Source: Chloroflexota bacterium
GTDB lineage: Bacteria > Chloroflexota > Dehalococcoidia > Lucifugimonadales > UBA3495
Direction: 5' to 3'
DNA length: 61,897 nt
Assembly: GCA_009840165.1 (NCBI GenBank)
Contig: VXOG01000079.1
Location: forward strand, 1 to 61,897
Position 1 is the stretch's first letter; the number at the start of each line of letters is the position of its first letter. The translations under genes and the position numbers were made by a program. Positions 40,637 through 49,402 of this stretch are shown piece by piece. The notes under the pieces are model-generated. The model saw only the letters and a list, made by a program, of their open reading frames with translations. It searched no databases and was not told the DNA's origin.

Positions 40637-41440
40637 TCAGGGCGTAATCCGCGTACCGATGGGCCGGCCGTTGACGCAGTCCATTACCGCGCCCGGCTGG
40701 CGTCCGTCGATGATGTGGGCGCTGGGCACCGCCCGATCCGCGATGGCATCCAGGCACGCCGCCAGCTTGGGCAGCATACCGCCCCGCGCTACGCCGGACG
40801 CTCGCAGGGCCTCCGCTCCGCCGGCGTTCAGCCGTGGGATGACCCTCCCTCCGTTGTCCATCACCCCGGCCACGTCGGTGAGGAATATCATGCTCTGCGC
40901 GCCCATGGCATGGGCGAGCGCGCCGGCTGCGGTGTCGCCGTTCACATTCAGCGGTTGACCGGCGTGGGCGCTCCCATCGCTCACGTCCACCGCAATGGGC
41001 GAAATCATCGGGATGAAACCGGACGACAGGATGGCGTTCACGGGCGTGGGATCCACCGCCACAATCTCGCCGACGTAGCCCAAGTCAGGGTTGGCGACGT
41101 GGGCTTGCAGCAGGCAGCCGTCCATGCCGCTGATGCCGATGGTTGGCCCGCCCAATTGCTGCATCTGCGCGGTCAGTTCCTTGTTGACCAATCCGCCCAG
41201 CACGGCGACGACGATCTCAAGCGACGGCGCATCCGTGACCCGCAGGCCGTTCACGAAGTTGGGCGCCAGATTCTGCCGCTGCATCCACTCGCTGATGACG
41301 TTGCCGCCCCCATGCACGATGACAATGGGCTTGCCATCACGGTGCAGGGCAACCAAGTCTTGCAGCGACGTATCGTTGCCCCCCAGCGTGCTGCCGCCAA
41401 TTTTGACGACAATGGGCGGTTCGGAAGTGGAGAATGTCAT
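40637..41440 (-). CDS. argB: Acetylglutamate kinase
   Basis: ArgB phosphorylates N-acetylglutamate in arginine synthesis. The 267-residue protein has VVKIGGSTLGGND near the start, IVIVHGGGNVISEW (about residues 38-51), the substrate region NGLRVTDAPSLEIV and LNVNGDTAAGALAHAMGA (about 166-183). The ATG at 41440 is chosen since upstream in-frame codons lie in argJ and are not homologous. It is 14 bases downstream of argJ and so co-transcribed. The LysZ-type kinase of lysine synthesis is a possible alternative, but pairing with argJ favours arginine. Confidence 0.9.
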   Translation of the reverse strand: MTFSTSEPPIVVKIGGSTLGGNDTSLQDLVALHRDGKPIVIVHGGGNVISEWMQRQNLAPNFVNGLRVTDAPSLEIVVAVLGGLVNKELTAQMQQLGGPTIGISGMDGCLLQAHVANPDLGYVGEIVAVDPTPVNAILSSGFIPMISPIAVDVSDGSAHAGQPLNVNGDTAAGALAHAMGAQSMIFLTDVAGVMDNGGRVIPRLNAGGAEALRASGVARGGMLPKLAACLDAIADRAVPSAHIIDGRQPGAVMDCVNGRPIGTRITP

Positions 41441-41454
41441 CGGAGCGCGGCCGC

Positions 41455-42681
41455 CTACGTGGTGTACGCGCTGTTGATGATGACGTATTCCTCGGTCAGG
41501 TCGCAGCCGTAGGCCGTGGCTGCGCCGTCGGCCAGGTTCAGGCTCACTCGGAAGTCCACGTGCTCGCCTGACATCAGCGCGACCACCGCGTCCCGGTGGA
41601 AGGGTATCGGTGTACCCGCCTCCATGATGCACACGCCATTCACGAACAGATCAACCTTTTCCTCCGTGGCCTCGGCTCCGCTACGCCCCAACGCCATCAT
41701 CAGCCGGCCCCAGTTGGGATCCGCGCCGTACACGGCGGATTTGACCAGGTTGCTGCCGGCGATGGTCTTGGCGGCGATGCGGGCGTCGGCGTCGCTGCGC
41801 GCTCCGTCCACCTGCACGGTGATGAGTCGGGTTGCACCCTCGCCGTCGCGGGCCAGCATCCGGGTCAGCTCAGACGCAACGGCGTGCAGGGCGGCGCGGA
41901 AGTTATCGGCGTCGGGCGATCGCTCGTCGATAACCGAGTTGCCGGCCTGTCCGTTGGCGAAGGCCAGGTAGGTATCGTTAGTGCTGCTGTCGCCGTCCAC
42001 GGTGAGCATGTTGAAGGTCTCGTCGGCCACGGCCCTGACGGTGGTTTGCAGGAACCCGGGATCAACTGCCGCGTCGGTGGCGGCGAAGGTGAGCATGGTG
42101 GCCATGTTGGGGTGGATCATACCGGAACCCTTGGCCACGCCGCCCACGGTGATGGTCTGGCCGGTGGATGCAACGAAGGATACGGCGGTTTCCTTGGGGT
42201 GAGTGTCGGTGGTCATCATGGCGCGGGCCAGTTCCGGGCCGCCGTCGCCTTTCAGCGCGATCTCGTCCACGCCGGAACGGATCAGCGACATAGGCAACTC
42301 AACACCGATGACGCCGGTGCTGCACACCAGCACGTCTTCGGCGGTGAGACCCAGCTTGTCAGCGGCCAGTCGGGTCATATCCTCGGCGTCCTTGTAGCCC
42401 TGGGCGCCGACGCACGTGTTGGCGATGCCGGCGTTGACGATCAGCGCGCGGCCCCGACCCCTGGCGACGCGCTCTCGGTCCAGGTCAACGGTAGCGGAGC
42501 GGATGGCCGACGTGGTGAACACGCCGCCGATGGAGCACTCGGAATCGGACACCAGCAAGGCCAGGTCCAGCTTGTCCTCGCCTCGCGTCTTGAGGCCGAT
42601 GAACACGCCGCCGGCGGAAAAGCCCTGGGCTGACGTTACGGTGCCGTTGGGAATGGGAGTGATCTCTGCGCTGGCGGGCAT
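41455..42681 (-). CDS. argJ: Bifunctional glutamate N-acetyltransferase/ornithine acetyltransferase
   Basis: ArgJ transfers the acetyl group between N-acetylornithine and glutamate, making the cyclic arginine pathway. The autoprocessing site is visible in KGSGMIHPNMATMLTF (about residues 183-198), where the threonine becomes the nucleophile of the beta chain. TSAIRSATVD and STNDTYLAFANG are further conserved segments, and the C-terminus NSAYTT is the family ending. Length of 408 residues is normal. It is followed by argB; argC and argD are not in the window. Confidence 0.95.
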   Translation of the reverse strand: MPASAEITPIPNGTVTSAQGFSAGGVFIGLKTRGEDKLDLALLVSDSECSIGGVFTTSAIRSATVDLDRERVARGRGRALIVNAGIANTCVGAQGYKDAEDMTRLAADKLGLTAEDVLVCSTGVIGVELPMSLIRSGVDEIALKGDGGPELARAMMTTDTHPKETAVSFVASTGQTITVGGVAKGSGMIHPNMATMLTFAATDAAVDPGFLQTTVRAVADETFNMLTVDGDSSTNDTYLAFANGQAGNSVIDERSPDADNFRAALHAVASELTRMLARDGEGATRLITVQVDGARSDADARIAAKTIAGSNLVKSAVYGADPNWGRLMMALGRSGAEATEEKVDLFVNGVCIMEAGTPIPFHRDAVVALMSGEHVDFRVSLNLADGAATAYGCDLTEEYVIINSAYTT

Positions 42682-42763
42682 GGTGAACGCGCTCCTGATA
42701 GGCCGTGATGAACAAGTATCAAAAATGCCGAATTAATATACCACAGGCGTGTATGCGCGGAGA

Positions 42764-43243
42764 TTATCGCCGGCTACACAATCTGCGGTTCCGGCGATCG
42801 TTGAGAAACTCCCGGTAGTCCGTGGTGGGATAAATCTTGCCGCGCACACCGTCGATGATGGTGCGGTTGGTGAAATCCGTCCGCAGCGCGTCGTCGTTGC
42901 TGTACAGTAGCCGGGCTCCAGTATCCTGAGCCAGAGCGAGAACGTGCGCGTCGTCAGATTGGCAAATTCCCCGTGCCTCAAGATCACTGGCTGCCTCGTT
43001 CACCGCTTCGTCATCATCAGGTTGAGTGACGAGTCCGCGCCTTATAGCGGTGGGAAGCCATCGACGGAAGTTAACGGAACCTGGCTGCTGCGTAGATCCT
43101 CCGAGTTCCTCCCGTAGTTTGGTCCCACCGATCGCCAACCGGCCTTGCCCCTGGTTTATCCATTCGTAGAAATGCCGACCTCTGTCGGTCGGCGCGTTTC
43201 CAAACACTTCATCCCTGGTGCTGTTATCGAGTATCGCGCACAT
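42764..43243 (-). CDS. PIN-domain protein paired with AAA ATPase
   Basis: A 159-residue PIN-like nuclease domain. The acidic residues expected for metal binding are D6 (CAILDNS), E45/E46 (KLREELGG), D97/D98 (SDDAHVLALAQ) and D117/D118 (YSNDDAL). The start codon is two bases after the stop of the AAA ATPase gene, indicating tight coupling. PIN proteins usually cleave RNA and often need a partner to hold them inactive. No VapB-like antitoxin is nearby; the ATPase takes that place in the operon. Role inferred. Confidence 0.75.
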   Translation of the reverse strand: MCAILDNSTRDEVFGNAPTDRGRHFYEWINQGQGRLAIGGTKLREELGGSTQQPGSVNFRRWLPTAIRRGLVTQPDDDEAVNEAASDLEARGICQSDDAHVLALAQDTGARLLYSNDDALRTDFTNRTIIDGVRGKIYPTTDYREFLNDRRNRRLCSRR

Positions 43244-43245
43244 CC

Positions 43246-44568
43246 TTACCCTTTGCGGAGGCCAATCGACCTGCTGACCTCATCCATGAAGAAATTGCCG
43301 TAGGACTTCGGCGCATCAAGCACGTTGCCGGCTTTATCGATTCTGATGGAGTGAATCTTCACTGCCAGGTCGCCCGGCTCGAAGTACAGGATCGAAACGT
43401 CCTCCGGCTTGAGGTCGGTCGTGCCGTCGCGCGCGTCCATGCGGACGCGGTCGATGATGTAGTCACTGTGCGTCTCGATAATCAGCTGCCGGCCGCCGGC
43501 CGCCGTCTGGCAGAACAGTGTACCCAGCGCCGCCTGGGCCTGCGGGTGCAGGTGGACTTCGGGTTGCTGTAGCAGGAACATAGTAGGACCATCAGGGCGC
43601 AGCAGTTCCGTCAAAACGGGCAACGCCTGGCTGACTCCGTAGCCGACATCGATCAGGTTCCGCCAGGAGCCCTTCCGCCGCCTCGACTTCGGGCCACTGT
43701 GCTTACGCACCTGTACCTGGAACGGATCGCCATCCGCCGTGCCGAAGGACCGTACGTTGATCTCGTCGAAAAGCTCGGAAGTGCTGCCGAATTCTTCCAG
43801 CTTGGCCTTTAGCAACTGCCATTCGTCCGCGTTTCTTCGGGAAAGATTAGCAAGATAACTGGGGATGTAATCGCCCTCAGAGTCGTACCTTAGTAATGAT
43901 GGGTCGTACGTACGCAGTGGATTCGACCGTATCGGTGCACTAGCAAATGGCCTACGGTAGAAGTCTTTGTGGAATCTTAACTTGCTTAGGATCACATCCA
44001 ACGTTTCGGAATATCTCTTGGGGTGTCGTTCCGTCGATTCTGGCGTTCGGTCATCTAGCAAGCGAATGGGGTACAAATCACGACTGCCGACCCTGCCCTG
44101 CCAATCAGCCCATTCACCGCAGGATGTACGATACCGCACTCCCTCCTCCGTATGATCTGCCTGGACTCCCAAGGAATACAGTTCTAATCCAACATCCTCA
44201 TATGCGAACCGTCGAGCGATCGGATAAGGTGCGGTGAAGCTATTTGAGAACTTGGTAGCGAATTCCAATTGCCAAGTGCGTAAGTGCGGGGCATTACAGC
44301 TCTCAAAGTTTGCATAGAACTCTCTTGCTCGCCTCCCTCTCCCACCAGGGTCATAAACAATATCGTCCCACGACCCCAAGTCGTAGGGATGCTCGCGGAA
44401 ATTCGGCACTACCTCCCGGAAGGCTACGTCCCACAGGGCGCGGATGAGGGCCAGGAAGGACGTTTTGCCCGTGCTGTTGGGGCCGACCAGCAGAGTCAGC
44501 GGGGCGAGGCACGCTGACTGCTCTTCGCTGCCGAAGCAGCGGTAGTTTTGCAGGGTGATGCGGTCCAT
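43246..44568 (-). CDS. AAA-family ATPase (ABC/OLD-like)
   Basis: A 440-residue ATPase of the SMC/ABC-like AAA_15/AAA_21 group. Walker A is LLVGPNSTGKTS (about residues 27-38), and Walker B is FLLQQPEVHLHPQAQ (about 335-349), followed by LIIETHSDYIIDRVR, the switch region. The C-terminus is DUF3696-like. No nuclease domain is fused; the neighbouring PIN gene follows two bases later. Pairs of such ATPases with nuclease effectors are common in phage defence, and this gene could be the sensor part. Whether this pair is known is not certain from sequence. Confidence 0.85.
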   Translation of the reverse strand: MDRITLQNYRCFGSEEQSACLAPLTLLVGPNSTGKTSFLALIRALWDVAFREVVPNFREHPYDLGSWDDIVYDPGGRGRRAREFYANFESCNAPHLRTWQLEFATKFSNSFTAPYPIARRFAYEDVGLELYSLGVQADHTEEGVRYRTSCGEWADWQGRVGSRDLYPIRLLDDRTPESTERHPKRYSETLDVILSKLRFHKDFYRRPFASAPIRSNPLRTYDPSLLRYDSEGDYIPSYLANLSRRNADEWQLLKAKLEEFGSTSELFDEINVRSFGTADGDPFQVQVRKHSGPKSRRRKGSWRNLIDVGYGVSQALPVLTELLRPDGPTMFLLQQPEVHLHPQAQAALGTLFCQTAAGGRQLIIETHSDYIIDRVRMDARDGTTDLKPEDVSILYFEPGDLAVKIHSIRIDKAGNVLDAPKSYGNFFMDEVSRSIGLRKG

Positions 44569-44612
44569 GAGGTTAGTGTAGCACTAACCCCGATTGCTAC
44601 GTTCCGGGTCCC

Positions 44613-44642
44613 ACGAGGTTGCCGCGCTTCGCTCGCAATGAC
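44613..44642. repeat. Dispersed repeat GTCATTGCGAGCG type
   Basis: Inverted orientation, ACGAGGTTGCCGCGCTTCGC then TCGCAATGAC. It lies in the 100-bp gap upstream of the AAA ATPase gene. Confidence 0.75.
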
Positions 44643-44668
44643 GCTCCTTAACGGGTGGGAGCGCCCCG

Positions 44669-45130
44669 CTATCCCCGGTTCTGCCGTTCCTCGAAGGCCG
44701 CGGTGATGGTCAGTTCGGCGCGCTTGCTGTGGATGGCGATGAATTGCTCCAGGCGGCGGATCTCGGCCTCGGTTTCGCCCGACATGGGCTGACGTCCGGT
44801 TTGCTGTTTCAATCGGGCCAGGGCCTTGCGCGCCTCGTCCACCTGCTGAACCGATTCCAGCGCGGCCAGCTCGTCCTCCGCCGCCTGCTTGATGGTCAGC
44901 ACACGCCGGCGGTTGTCCTCGGCGTCCCGCAGGCGCTCCTCGATCTCGCCCATTGCGGATAGCGCCATGTCCAGCGGCGCGCGTCCGTAGATGGTCTGGC
45001 GCGGCAGTCGACGCAACTGGGTGCGGAACTGCGCGATGGACGCATCGAGCTGCTCTTCCTTGTGGCGAATCTCGGCCAGCGACAGCCGCAGCGCCGCCAT
45101 CGCCTGCTGTAGTTGGGAAACTGATGACAT
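44669..45130 (-). CDS. Coiled-coil protein of unknown function
   Basis: A 153-residue protein that is almost wholly helical. Heptad-like spacing of leucine/isoleucine and alanine runs through residues 5-35 and 60-110 (for example LQQAMAALRLSLAEIRHKEE), with a short break near YGRAPLDMALS. There is no catalytic motif or membrane segment. ATG at 45130 is chosen where the helix begins. It is upstream of the AAA-PIN pair on the same strand, 100 bases from the ATPase start, and might be co-transcribed, but the dispersed repeat between them suggests a boundary. Confidence 0.6.
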   Translation of the reverse strand: MSSVSQLQQAMAALRLSLAEIRHKEEQLDASIAQFRTQLRRLPRQTIYGRAPLDMALSAMGEIEERLRDAEDNRRRVLTIKQAAEDELAALESVQQVDEARKALARLKQQTGRQPMSGETEAEIRRLEQFIAIHSKRAELTITAAFEERQNRG

Positions 45131-45144
45131 GGCTACATATATGC

Positions 45145-45180
45145 GTAGGGGCGAATCCGCCAAAGGCGGATTGCCCCTAC
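45145..45180. repeat. Palindrome GTAGGGGCG...CGCCCCTAC-type, variant
   Basis: Outer arms GTAGGGGC/GCCCCTAC with inner AATCCGCC/GGCGGATT stem. It lies between two tandem minus-strand genes. Confidence 0.8.
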
Positions 45181-45199
45181 CGTTTGGATTTCGGGTATT

Positions 45200-46315
45200 C
45201 TAGCCCTTGAAGCCGACTTTGGGAAGAACGCGCCCTAGCGCCTCCAGCACCTCCGCGATGTCGGACTTGTTGACCCAACCCAGATGCCCGATGCGGAAGC
45301 AGTGTCCGGTGAGCTTGCCCTGGCCGCCGGCCAGCACCACGCCCTCCTCCTCGCGCATCATCGCCATGAACCGGCCGCCGTCGATTTCCTCGGGCATCTT
45401 GATGGCCGTTACAGTGTTCGAGGCGCGGGCCTCATCGTTGGCCAGGAGCGTCAGGCCCAGCGCCTTGACCCCGGCACGGGTGTATTCACCGATCTCGGCA
45501 TGGCGGTCGTACACCGATTCCAGGCCCTCACCCAGGATGCGATCCAGGCCCAACCGCAGGCCGTAGAGCAGGGCAACGTTGGGCGTCCACGGCGTCTGAC
45601 CGCGAACCAGGGAACGCTCGGCGGCCATCAGGTCGAAGTAGAACCGGGGCATCTTGGCGTCCTTGTAGGCTTCCCAGCCGCGCGCGCTGATGCTGATGAA
45701 CGCCAGGCCCGGCGGGATCATAAAGCCCTTCTGCGATCCGGTGGCCACCAGGTCGCAGTCCCAGCCGTCCACGGGCAGGGGCAGGCAGCCCAGGCTGCTG
45801 ACGGCGTCCACCAGCAGCAGCTTGTCGAACTCGCCCTTCACCACGCGTGCGATGGACTCCAGGTCGTGGGTTACACCGGTGGAGGTTTCGTTGTGCGTCA
45901 CCAGCACGGCCTTGATGGACGGGTCCTTTTGCAGCTCGGCACGGATGGCCTCGGGGTCGATGGCATCGCCCCACTCGAAGTCCATGCGCAGGACGTCGGC
46001 GCCGTAGGTATCGGCGATCTGCACGAAGCGGTCGCCGAAGGCGCCGGCGGTACACGCGATCACCCGGTCGCCGGGGGACAGGGTGTTGACGACGGCGGCT
46101 TCCAGCGCGCCGGTGCCGCTGGCGGTGAGGATGTACAGGTCGTCGGTGGTCATAAAGACCTGCTTCAACCCCTCGGTCGTGGCCTCGATCAGCTCCTTGA
46201 ACTCGGGCCCCCGGTGGTTGATCATGGGCAGCGACATTTCCTCGACGATATCGTCGGGGATGGGCGTCGGGCCGGGGGTTCGCAGGTTTTGAGGGGCAAT
46301 CTTGGTCAACGTCAT
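45200..46315 (-). CDS. Class V pyridoxal-phosphate aminotransferase
   Basis: A 371-residue aminotransferase of the alanine-glyoxylate/serine-pyruvate type. Opening LRTPGPTPIPDDIVEEM, the ASGTGALEAAVVNTL cofactor loop (about residues 64-78), DAVSSLGCLPL with the cofactor-binding aspartate, and the Schiff-base lysine in ATGSQKGFMIPPG (about 191-203) are all present. Substrate choice among alanine, serine and phosphoserine cannot be made; phosphoserine aminotransferase is less similar. It has a possible TATAAT upstream on its strand at about 46434-46439, giving a leader of roughly 110 bases. Confidence 0.9.
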   Translation of the reverse strand: MTLTKIAPQNLRTPGPTPIPDDIVEEMSLPMINHRGPEFKELIEATTEGLKQVFMTTDDLYILTASGTGALEAAVVNTLSPGDRVIACTAGAFGDRFVQIADTYGADVLRMDFEWGDAIDPEAIRAELQKDPSIKAVLVTHNETSTGVTHDLESIARVVKGEFDKLLLVDAVSSLGCLPLPVDGWDCDLVATGSQKGFMIPPGLAFISISARGWEAYKDAKMPRFYFDLMAAERSLVRGQTPWTPNVALLYGLRLGLDRILGEGLESVYDRHAEIGEYTRAGVKALGLTLLANDEARASNTVTAIKMPEEIDGGRFMAMMREEEGVVLAGGQGKLTGHCFRIGHLGWVNKSDIAEVLEALGRVLPKVGFKG

Positions 46316-46433
46316 AGAGAAAACTCCTGGGCTTGGCAGCTCGGCTGTTGCTTGCGATTATGCAGCGCGCGGCGTAGTCTAACATCACAAACGGCGTCGG
46401 ATAGCAACGCCGCAAAGCACACACGCGACGGTT

Positions 46434-46439
46434 ATTATA
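46434..46439 (-). promoter_or_regulatory. Possible -10 box TATAAT on the minus strand
   Basis: Reads TATAAT on the minus strand, 119 bases before the class V aminotransferase. On the plus strand the overlapping TATTAT (46433-46438) is a candidate for the hypothetical gene at 46508. Confidence 0.35.
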
Positions 46440-46507
46440 CCAGAAATTACGAAATCTGTCAGTCAGGCCGTCCGCTCTTCTATTCACACCCGACCGGGAG
46501 CCACACC

Positions 46508-47068
46508 ATGACCACCGCAAAACCCCTACCCCGCGGCGAAATCGTCCAGCAGATGGACGGCACCTACGAATTGTTTTCCGTACCCACCGACGAGGACACT
46601 CTGTACGGCATCCTCACCGACTGCCTGGCCGAGTGGGAGCGCATCCGCATTGGGCTACTGATCCCCGGCGCGGTGTGGGAGATCAAGCCGCCGGTGGCGC
46701 CTCGCATCGGTTACTTGGACGGCTACATCACCGTGGACTTCCAGGAGTGGCACATGCACCTGTGCATCGGAGAGCACAAGTCGGCACCGCCGGAGGTCGC
46801 CAAGCTCAGGCGCACCGCCCGGGCGGAGCTGTACCGCCGCCTCAATCCCGACCATCAGCCAACTTCGTGGGGATTCCGCCTGTTCAACGGCGGCGAGCAG
46901 CAGCAGATCACAGTCCTGCTGCCCAATCCCCACCTGGACGAACATCAGAATTATGAGGAGCAACCCAACTGGGAACGGCTATACCTGTGGGACCGGCTCC
47001 GCCTGAAATACCTCGAAACGGGCGAAGACCCGGTTGACCGGTCGGCGTCGGGGTTTTACCACGGGTAG
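46508..47068 (+). CDS. Conserved hypothetical protein
   Basis: A 186-residue soluble protein. Conserved-looking stretches include YLDGYITVDFQEWHMHLCIG and KLRRTARAELYRRLNP, with several histidines, cysteine and tryptophans that may form a metal or heme site. I cannot assign a function. The frame is open far upstream but the ATG at 46508 is where the protein-like composition begins, following a divergent promoter region. The last gene base lies 11 bp before the end of the convergent amidohydrolase gene. Confidence 0.7.
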   Translation: MTTAKPLPRGEIVQQMDGTYELFSVPTDEDTLYGILTDCLAEWERIRIGLLIPGAVWEIKPPVAPRIGYLDGYITVDFQEWHMHLCIGEHKSAPPEVAKLRRTARAELYRRLNPDHQPTSWGFRLFNGGEQQQITVLLPNPHLDEHQNYEEQPNWERLYLWDRLRLKYLETGEDPVDRSASGFYHG

Positions 47069-47079
47069 AGGGCGTCCAA

Positions 47080-48096
47080 TCAATACACAATCCTGTACAC
47101 CCGCACCGCGTTGTCGTGGAACATGGCCGCCCGCTCGCTGGGTGAGTAAGCTGCCGTCATGCGTTTGAAGGCGTTGTACATGATGTTGTACGAGTACGAC
47201 ACCTTGTCAGGCGGGAAGTTGCTCTCGAACAGACAGCGGTCGGGGCCGAACTGCTCGATGCAGTAGTTGATCAGCAGCGCCATCGCCTCCGCCAGCTCCT
47301 CAGACCCGATGGGCCGGTCGCGCAGGTGCCAGTCGAACCCGTAGCGCGGCTGTCCCACGCCGCCCAGCTTCATCACCACGTTGGGACACTCCGCCAGTTT
47401 CGCGATGCCGTCGCGCCACGCCGGCATCACCTCATCGTCCCGGTTGGCGTAGGGGCCGACGCGCGTCAGCCCGCCGATGTGGTTGGAAACGATGGTGAGG
47501 TCGGGCACGGCCTTTGCGAAGTCCGCCAACTCGGCAAGCTGCGGGAAATAGACCACGTTGTCATACGCCAGACCCCGGCTCGCCAGCACCCGAGCGCCGG
47601 CCCGGAAATCGGCGTTGGCCAACTGCCCGTCGAAGCTGCGGCTCTCCACCTCCGGATGCGGGTCCCAACTGGTGTTGTGCCGGATGCCCCGGAACCGGTT
47701 GGGGCTGGCGGTTTGGAGCGCGTCCAGCACCCGCGCCACGTCGTCGCCCAGGTTCAGGTTGGCGTGGCCGACGATGGCCGCGGCCGCCTGACCCGGCCCG
47801 TAGAGTCCGCTGGCGCTGGCCGCCGCCAACCCCTGCACGAACTCCACCTCGCCCACCGGACGCAGTTCCTCCGGCCCGGTCTGCCGATACATCGCCCGCG
47901 CTTCCAGGAACACGGTGGATCGCACGTTATGTCCGCTGTTGATGTCTGCCGCAAGCTCGTGCAGCAGGTAGCGGTGATACGGGACGCGATCCGTCCGGTA
48001 GTCCCAGAAGTGATGATGCGCGTCGCAGATGGGCAGCTCCGGCTCCAGCGTCTCCTCTGCGGTCAGGGCCAGCCAATCGTTATCTCCATAAGGCAT
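47080..48096 (-). CDS. Amidohydrolase-family protein (TIM barrel)
   Basis: A 338-residue member of the amidohydrolase 2 group. The N-terminal metal motif is CDAHHHFWDYR (about residues 24-34), followed by FRGIRHNTSWDP and SNHIGG later in the barrel, and the final catalytic region LFESNFPPDKVSY. These proteins hydrolyse lactones or decarboxylate aromatic acids such as 4-sulfomuconolactone or carboxymuconate derivatives, and the exact substrate is unknown. No signal peptide. The neighbours do not suggest a pathway. Confidence 0.88.
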   Translation of the reverse strand: MPYGDNDWLALTAEETLEPELPICDAHHHFWDYRTDRVPYHRYLLHELAADINSGHNVRSTVFLEARAMYRQTGPEELRPVGEVEFVQGLAAASASGLYGPGQAAAAIVGHANLNLGDDVARVLDALQTASPNRFRGIRHNTSWDPHPEVESRSFDGQLANADFRAGARVLASRGLAYDNVVYFPQLAELADFAKAVPDLTIVSNHIGGLTRVGPYANRDDEVMPAWRDGIAKLAECPNVVMKLGGVGQPRYGFDWHLRDRPIGSEELAEAMALLINYCIEQFGPDRCLFESNFPPDKVSYSYNIMYNAFKRMTAAYSPSERAAMFHDNAVRVYRIVY

Positions 48097-48200
48097 AACA
48101 GCGCCTCCATACCCGTGTGTTGTAGCCCAATCCTAGCACAGCTTCCTTACAGACAGGGAAACCTACTAACTCCGAGTAGCCTGTGTAAAGCAGTAGGTTC

Positions 48201-48263
48201 GTCACTCCGGAGAAAACCGGAGTCCAGAAAAAGCTACTGGATTCCGGCTTTCGCCGGAATGAC
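48201..48263. repeat. Two-hairpin unit GTCACTCCGG...CCGGAATGAC
   Basis: Two hairpins (CTCCGG-CCGGAG and ATTCCGGC-GCCGGAAT) arranged so that the whole unit is also an inverted repeat. The same double unit occurs inside both MITE-like copies and at 57542-57627. It lies in the 214-bp gap before the alpha/beta hydrolase gene. Confidence 0.8.
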
Positions 48264-48310
48264 GAGTCAAATGGCAAGCAAGTTTTGTCCAGGACTATCC
48301 AGGCAACCGA

Positions 48311-49324
48311 TCAGCTCCCCAACAGCTCCTTCAACTGCGCGTCGATAAACGCGGTATCCGCCGGGTTGCGGCCCGGGCCGCCGCCGGTGTGCCCCCAGAT
48401 GGTGGGGATGACGCGCAGTTCGGCGTTGGGCATCATAGACACCTCGATGCGGTTGTCCTCCGGCGGGAAGTACTGGTCGGTTTCTGAGGGCATGACGAAC
48501 GCCTTGGCCTTGATTGAGGCCAGCGCCTTGTCGAAGTCGCCGCCGTAGAGCGGGTTGTCGCTGATGTCGCCGGCCTGCCACGTCGCCACCATGGCCAGGA
48601 TGTTGTTGGCATCATTTTGCAGGTAGCGGCCCTCCCATGAGGTGATCAGGTAGTCCTCCAGCGACGAGTGGCCCAGGTCCAGGTACACCTGCTCCCGGTA
48701 GAACGCCTGCGACGGCGCCCAGCCCGCGTACACTCGCGCCATCGCACGCAACCCCTTTTCCGGCTGGGTTTCGTACCATCCGTCCCGAAATGCGTCGTCA
48801 GCGCACAGCGCAGCCTTCACCCCCTCCAGGAACACAAAATTGTGCCTTGCCGTCCGTGCTGAACCGCACCACGGCGCGATGCGTTCCACCATGTCGGGAT
48901 ACAGCGCGCCCCAGTGGAACGACTGCTGCGCCCCCATGGAGAACCCGCACACCATGGCGATGCGCTCGATGCCAAACTCCTCCGTCACCAACCGGCGCTG
49001 GAATCCGATGTTGTCATAGTACGTGACCTTCGGGAACCGCGCCCTGCCATACGGCGACGGCGTGTTGCTGGGCGACGACGACAGCCCGTTGCCGAAAAGG
49101 TTGGGGATGATGATGAAGTACCGCGTCGGGTCCAGCGCCATCCCCGGCCCGATCATCGGCTCATTTGACGGGTGCTGCGACCCGAAGAAGGTGGGGAACA
49201 CGATGACGTTGTCCTTGCGCGCATTGAGTTCCCCATAGGTCTGATACGCCAAACGCGCTCCGCGCAGCCGCAGGCCGCATTGCAGGTCAACGTCGCCCAG
49301 TTCAAAAATCTTGTGGTCAGTCAT
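48311..49324 (-). CDS. Alpha/beta hydrolase, homoserine O-acetyltransferase-like
   Basis: A 337-residue protein related to MetX-type acyltransferases. Visible features are LAYQTYGELNARKDNVIVFP (about residues 26-45), FIIIPNLFGNGLSSSPSNTP and the nucleophile elbow CGFSMGAQQSFHWG (about 125-138). The late histidine is in WGHTGGGPG. Compared with MetX the GGSMGG elbow is altered to GFSMGA, so true homoserine acetylation is uncertain. It could be a hydrolase of another acyl ester. Divergent from the VOC-family gene. Confidence 0.8.
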   Translation of the reverse strand: MTDHKIFELGDVDLQCGLRLRGARLAYQTYGELNARKDNVIVFPTFFGSQHPSNEPMIGPGMALDPTRYFIIIPNLFGNGLSSSPSNTPSPYGRARFPKVTYYDNIGFQRRLVTEEFGIERIAMVCGFSMGAQQSFHWGALYPDMVERIAPWCGSARTARHNFVFLEGVKAALCADDAFRDGWYETQPEKGLRAMARVYAGWAPSQAFYREQVYLDLGHSSLEDYLITSWEGRYLQNDANNILAMVATWQAGDISDNPLYGGDFDKALASIKAKAFVMPSETDQYFPPEDNRIEVSMMPNAELRVIPTIWGHTGGGPGRNPADTAFIDAQLKELLGS

Positions 49325-49402
49325 ATACGTGCCTCGTTGGGGTTGAATACCATCGCCAAAACCAATAGGCTGCTGACAAGTCTAACAGCGCGGAGGTTCA
49401 TC

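Noticed and set aside
42764..43243. PIN protein as a VapC toxin
   Set aside because: No VapB-type antitoxin gene is adjacent; the coupled upstream gene is a large ATPase, so a two-gene ATPase-nuclease module fits better.
45284..46507. Upstream extension of the hypothetical gene at 46508 through the aminotransferase locus
   Set aside because: The extension is antisense to the class V aminotransferase; the protein-like part begins at ATG 46508.
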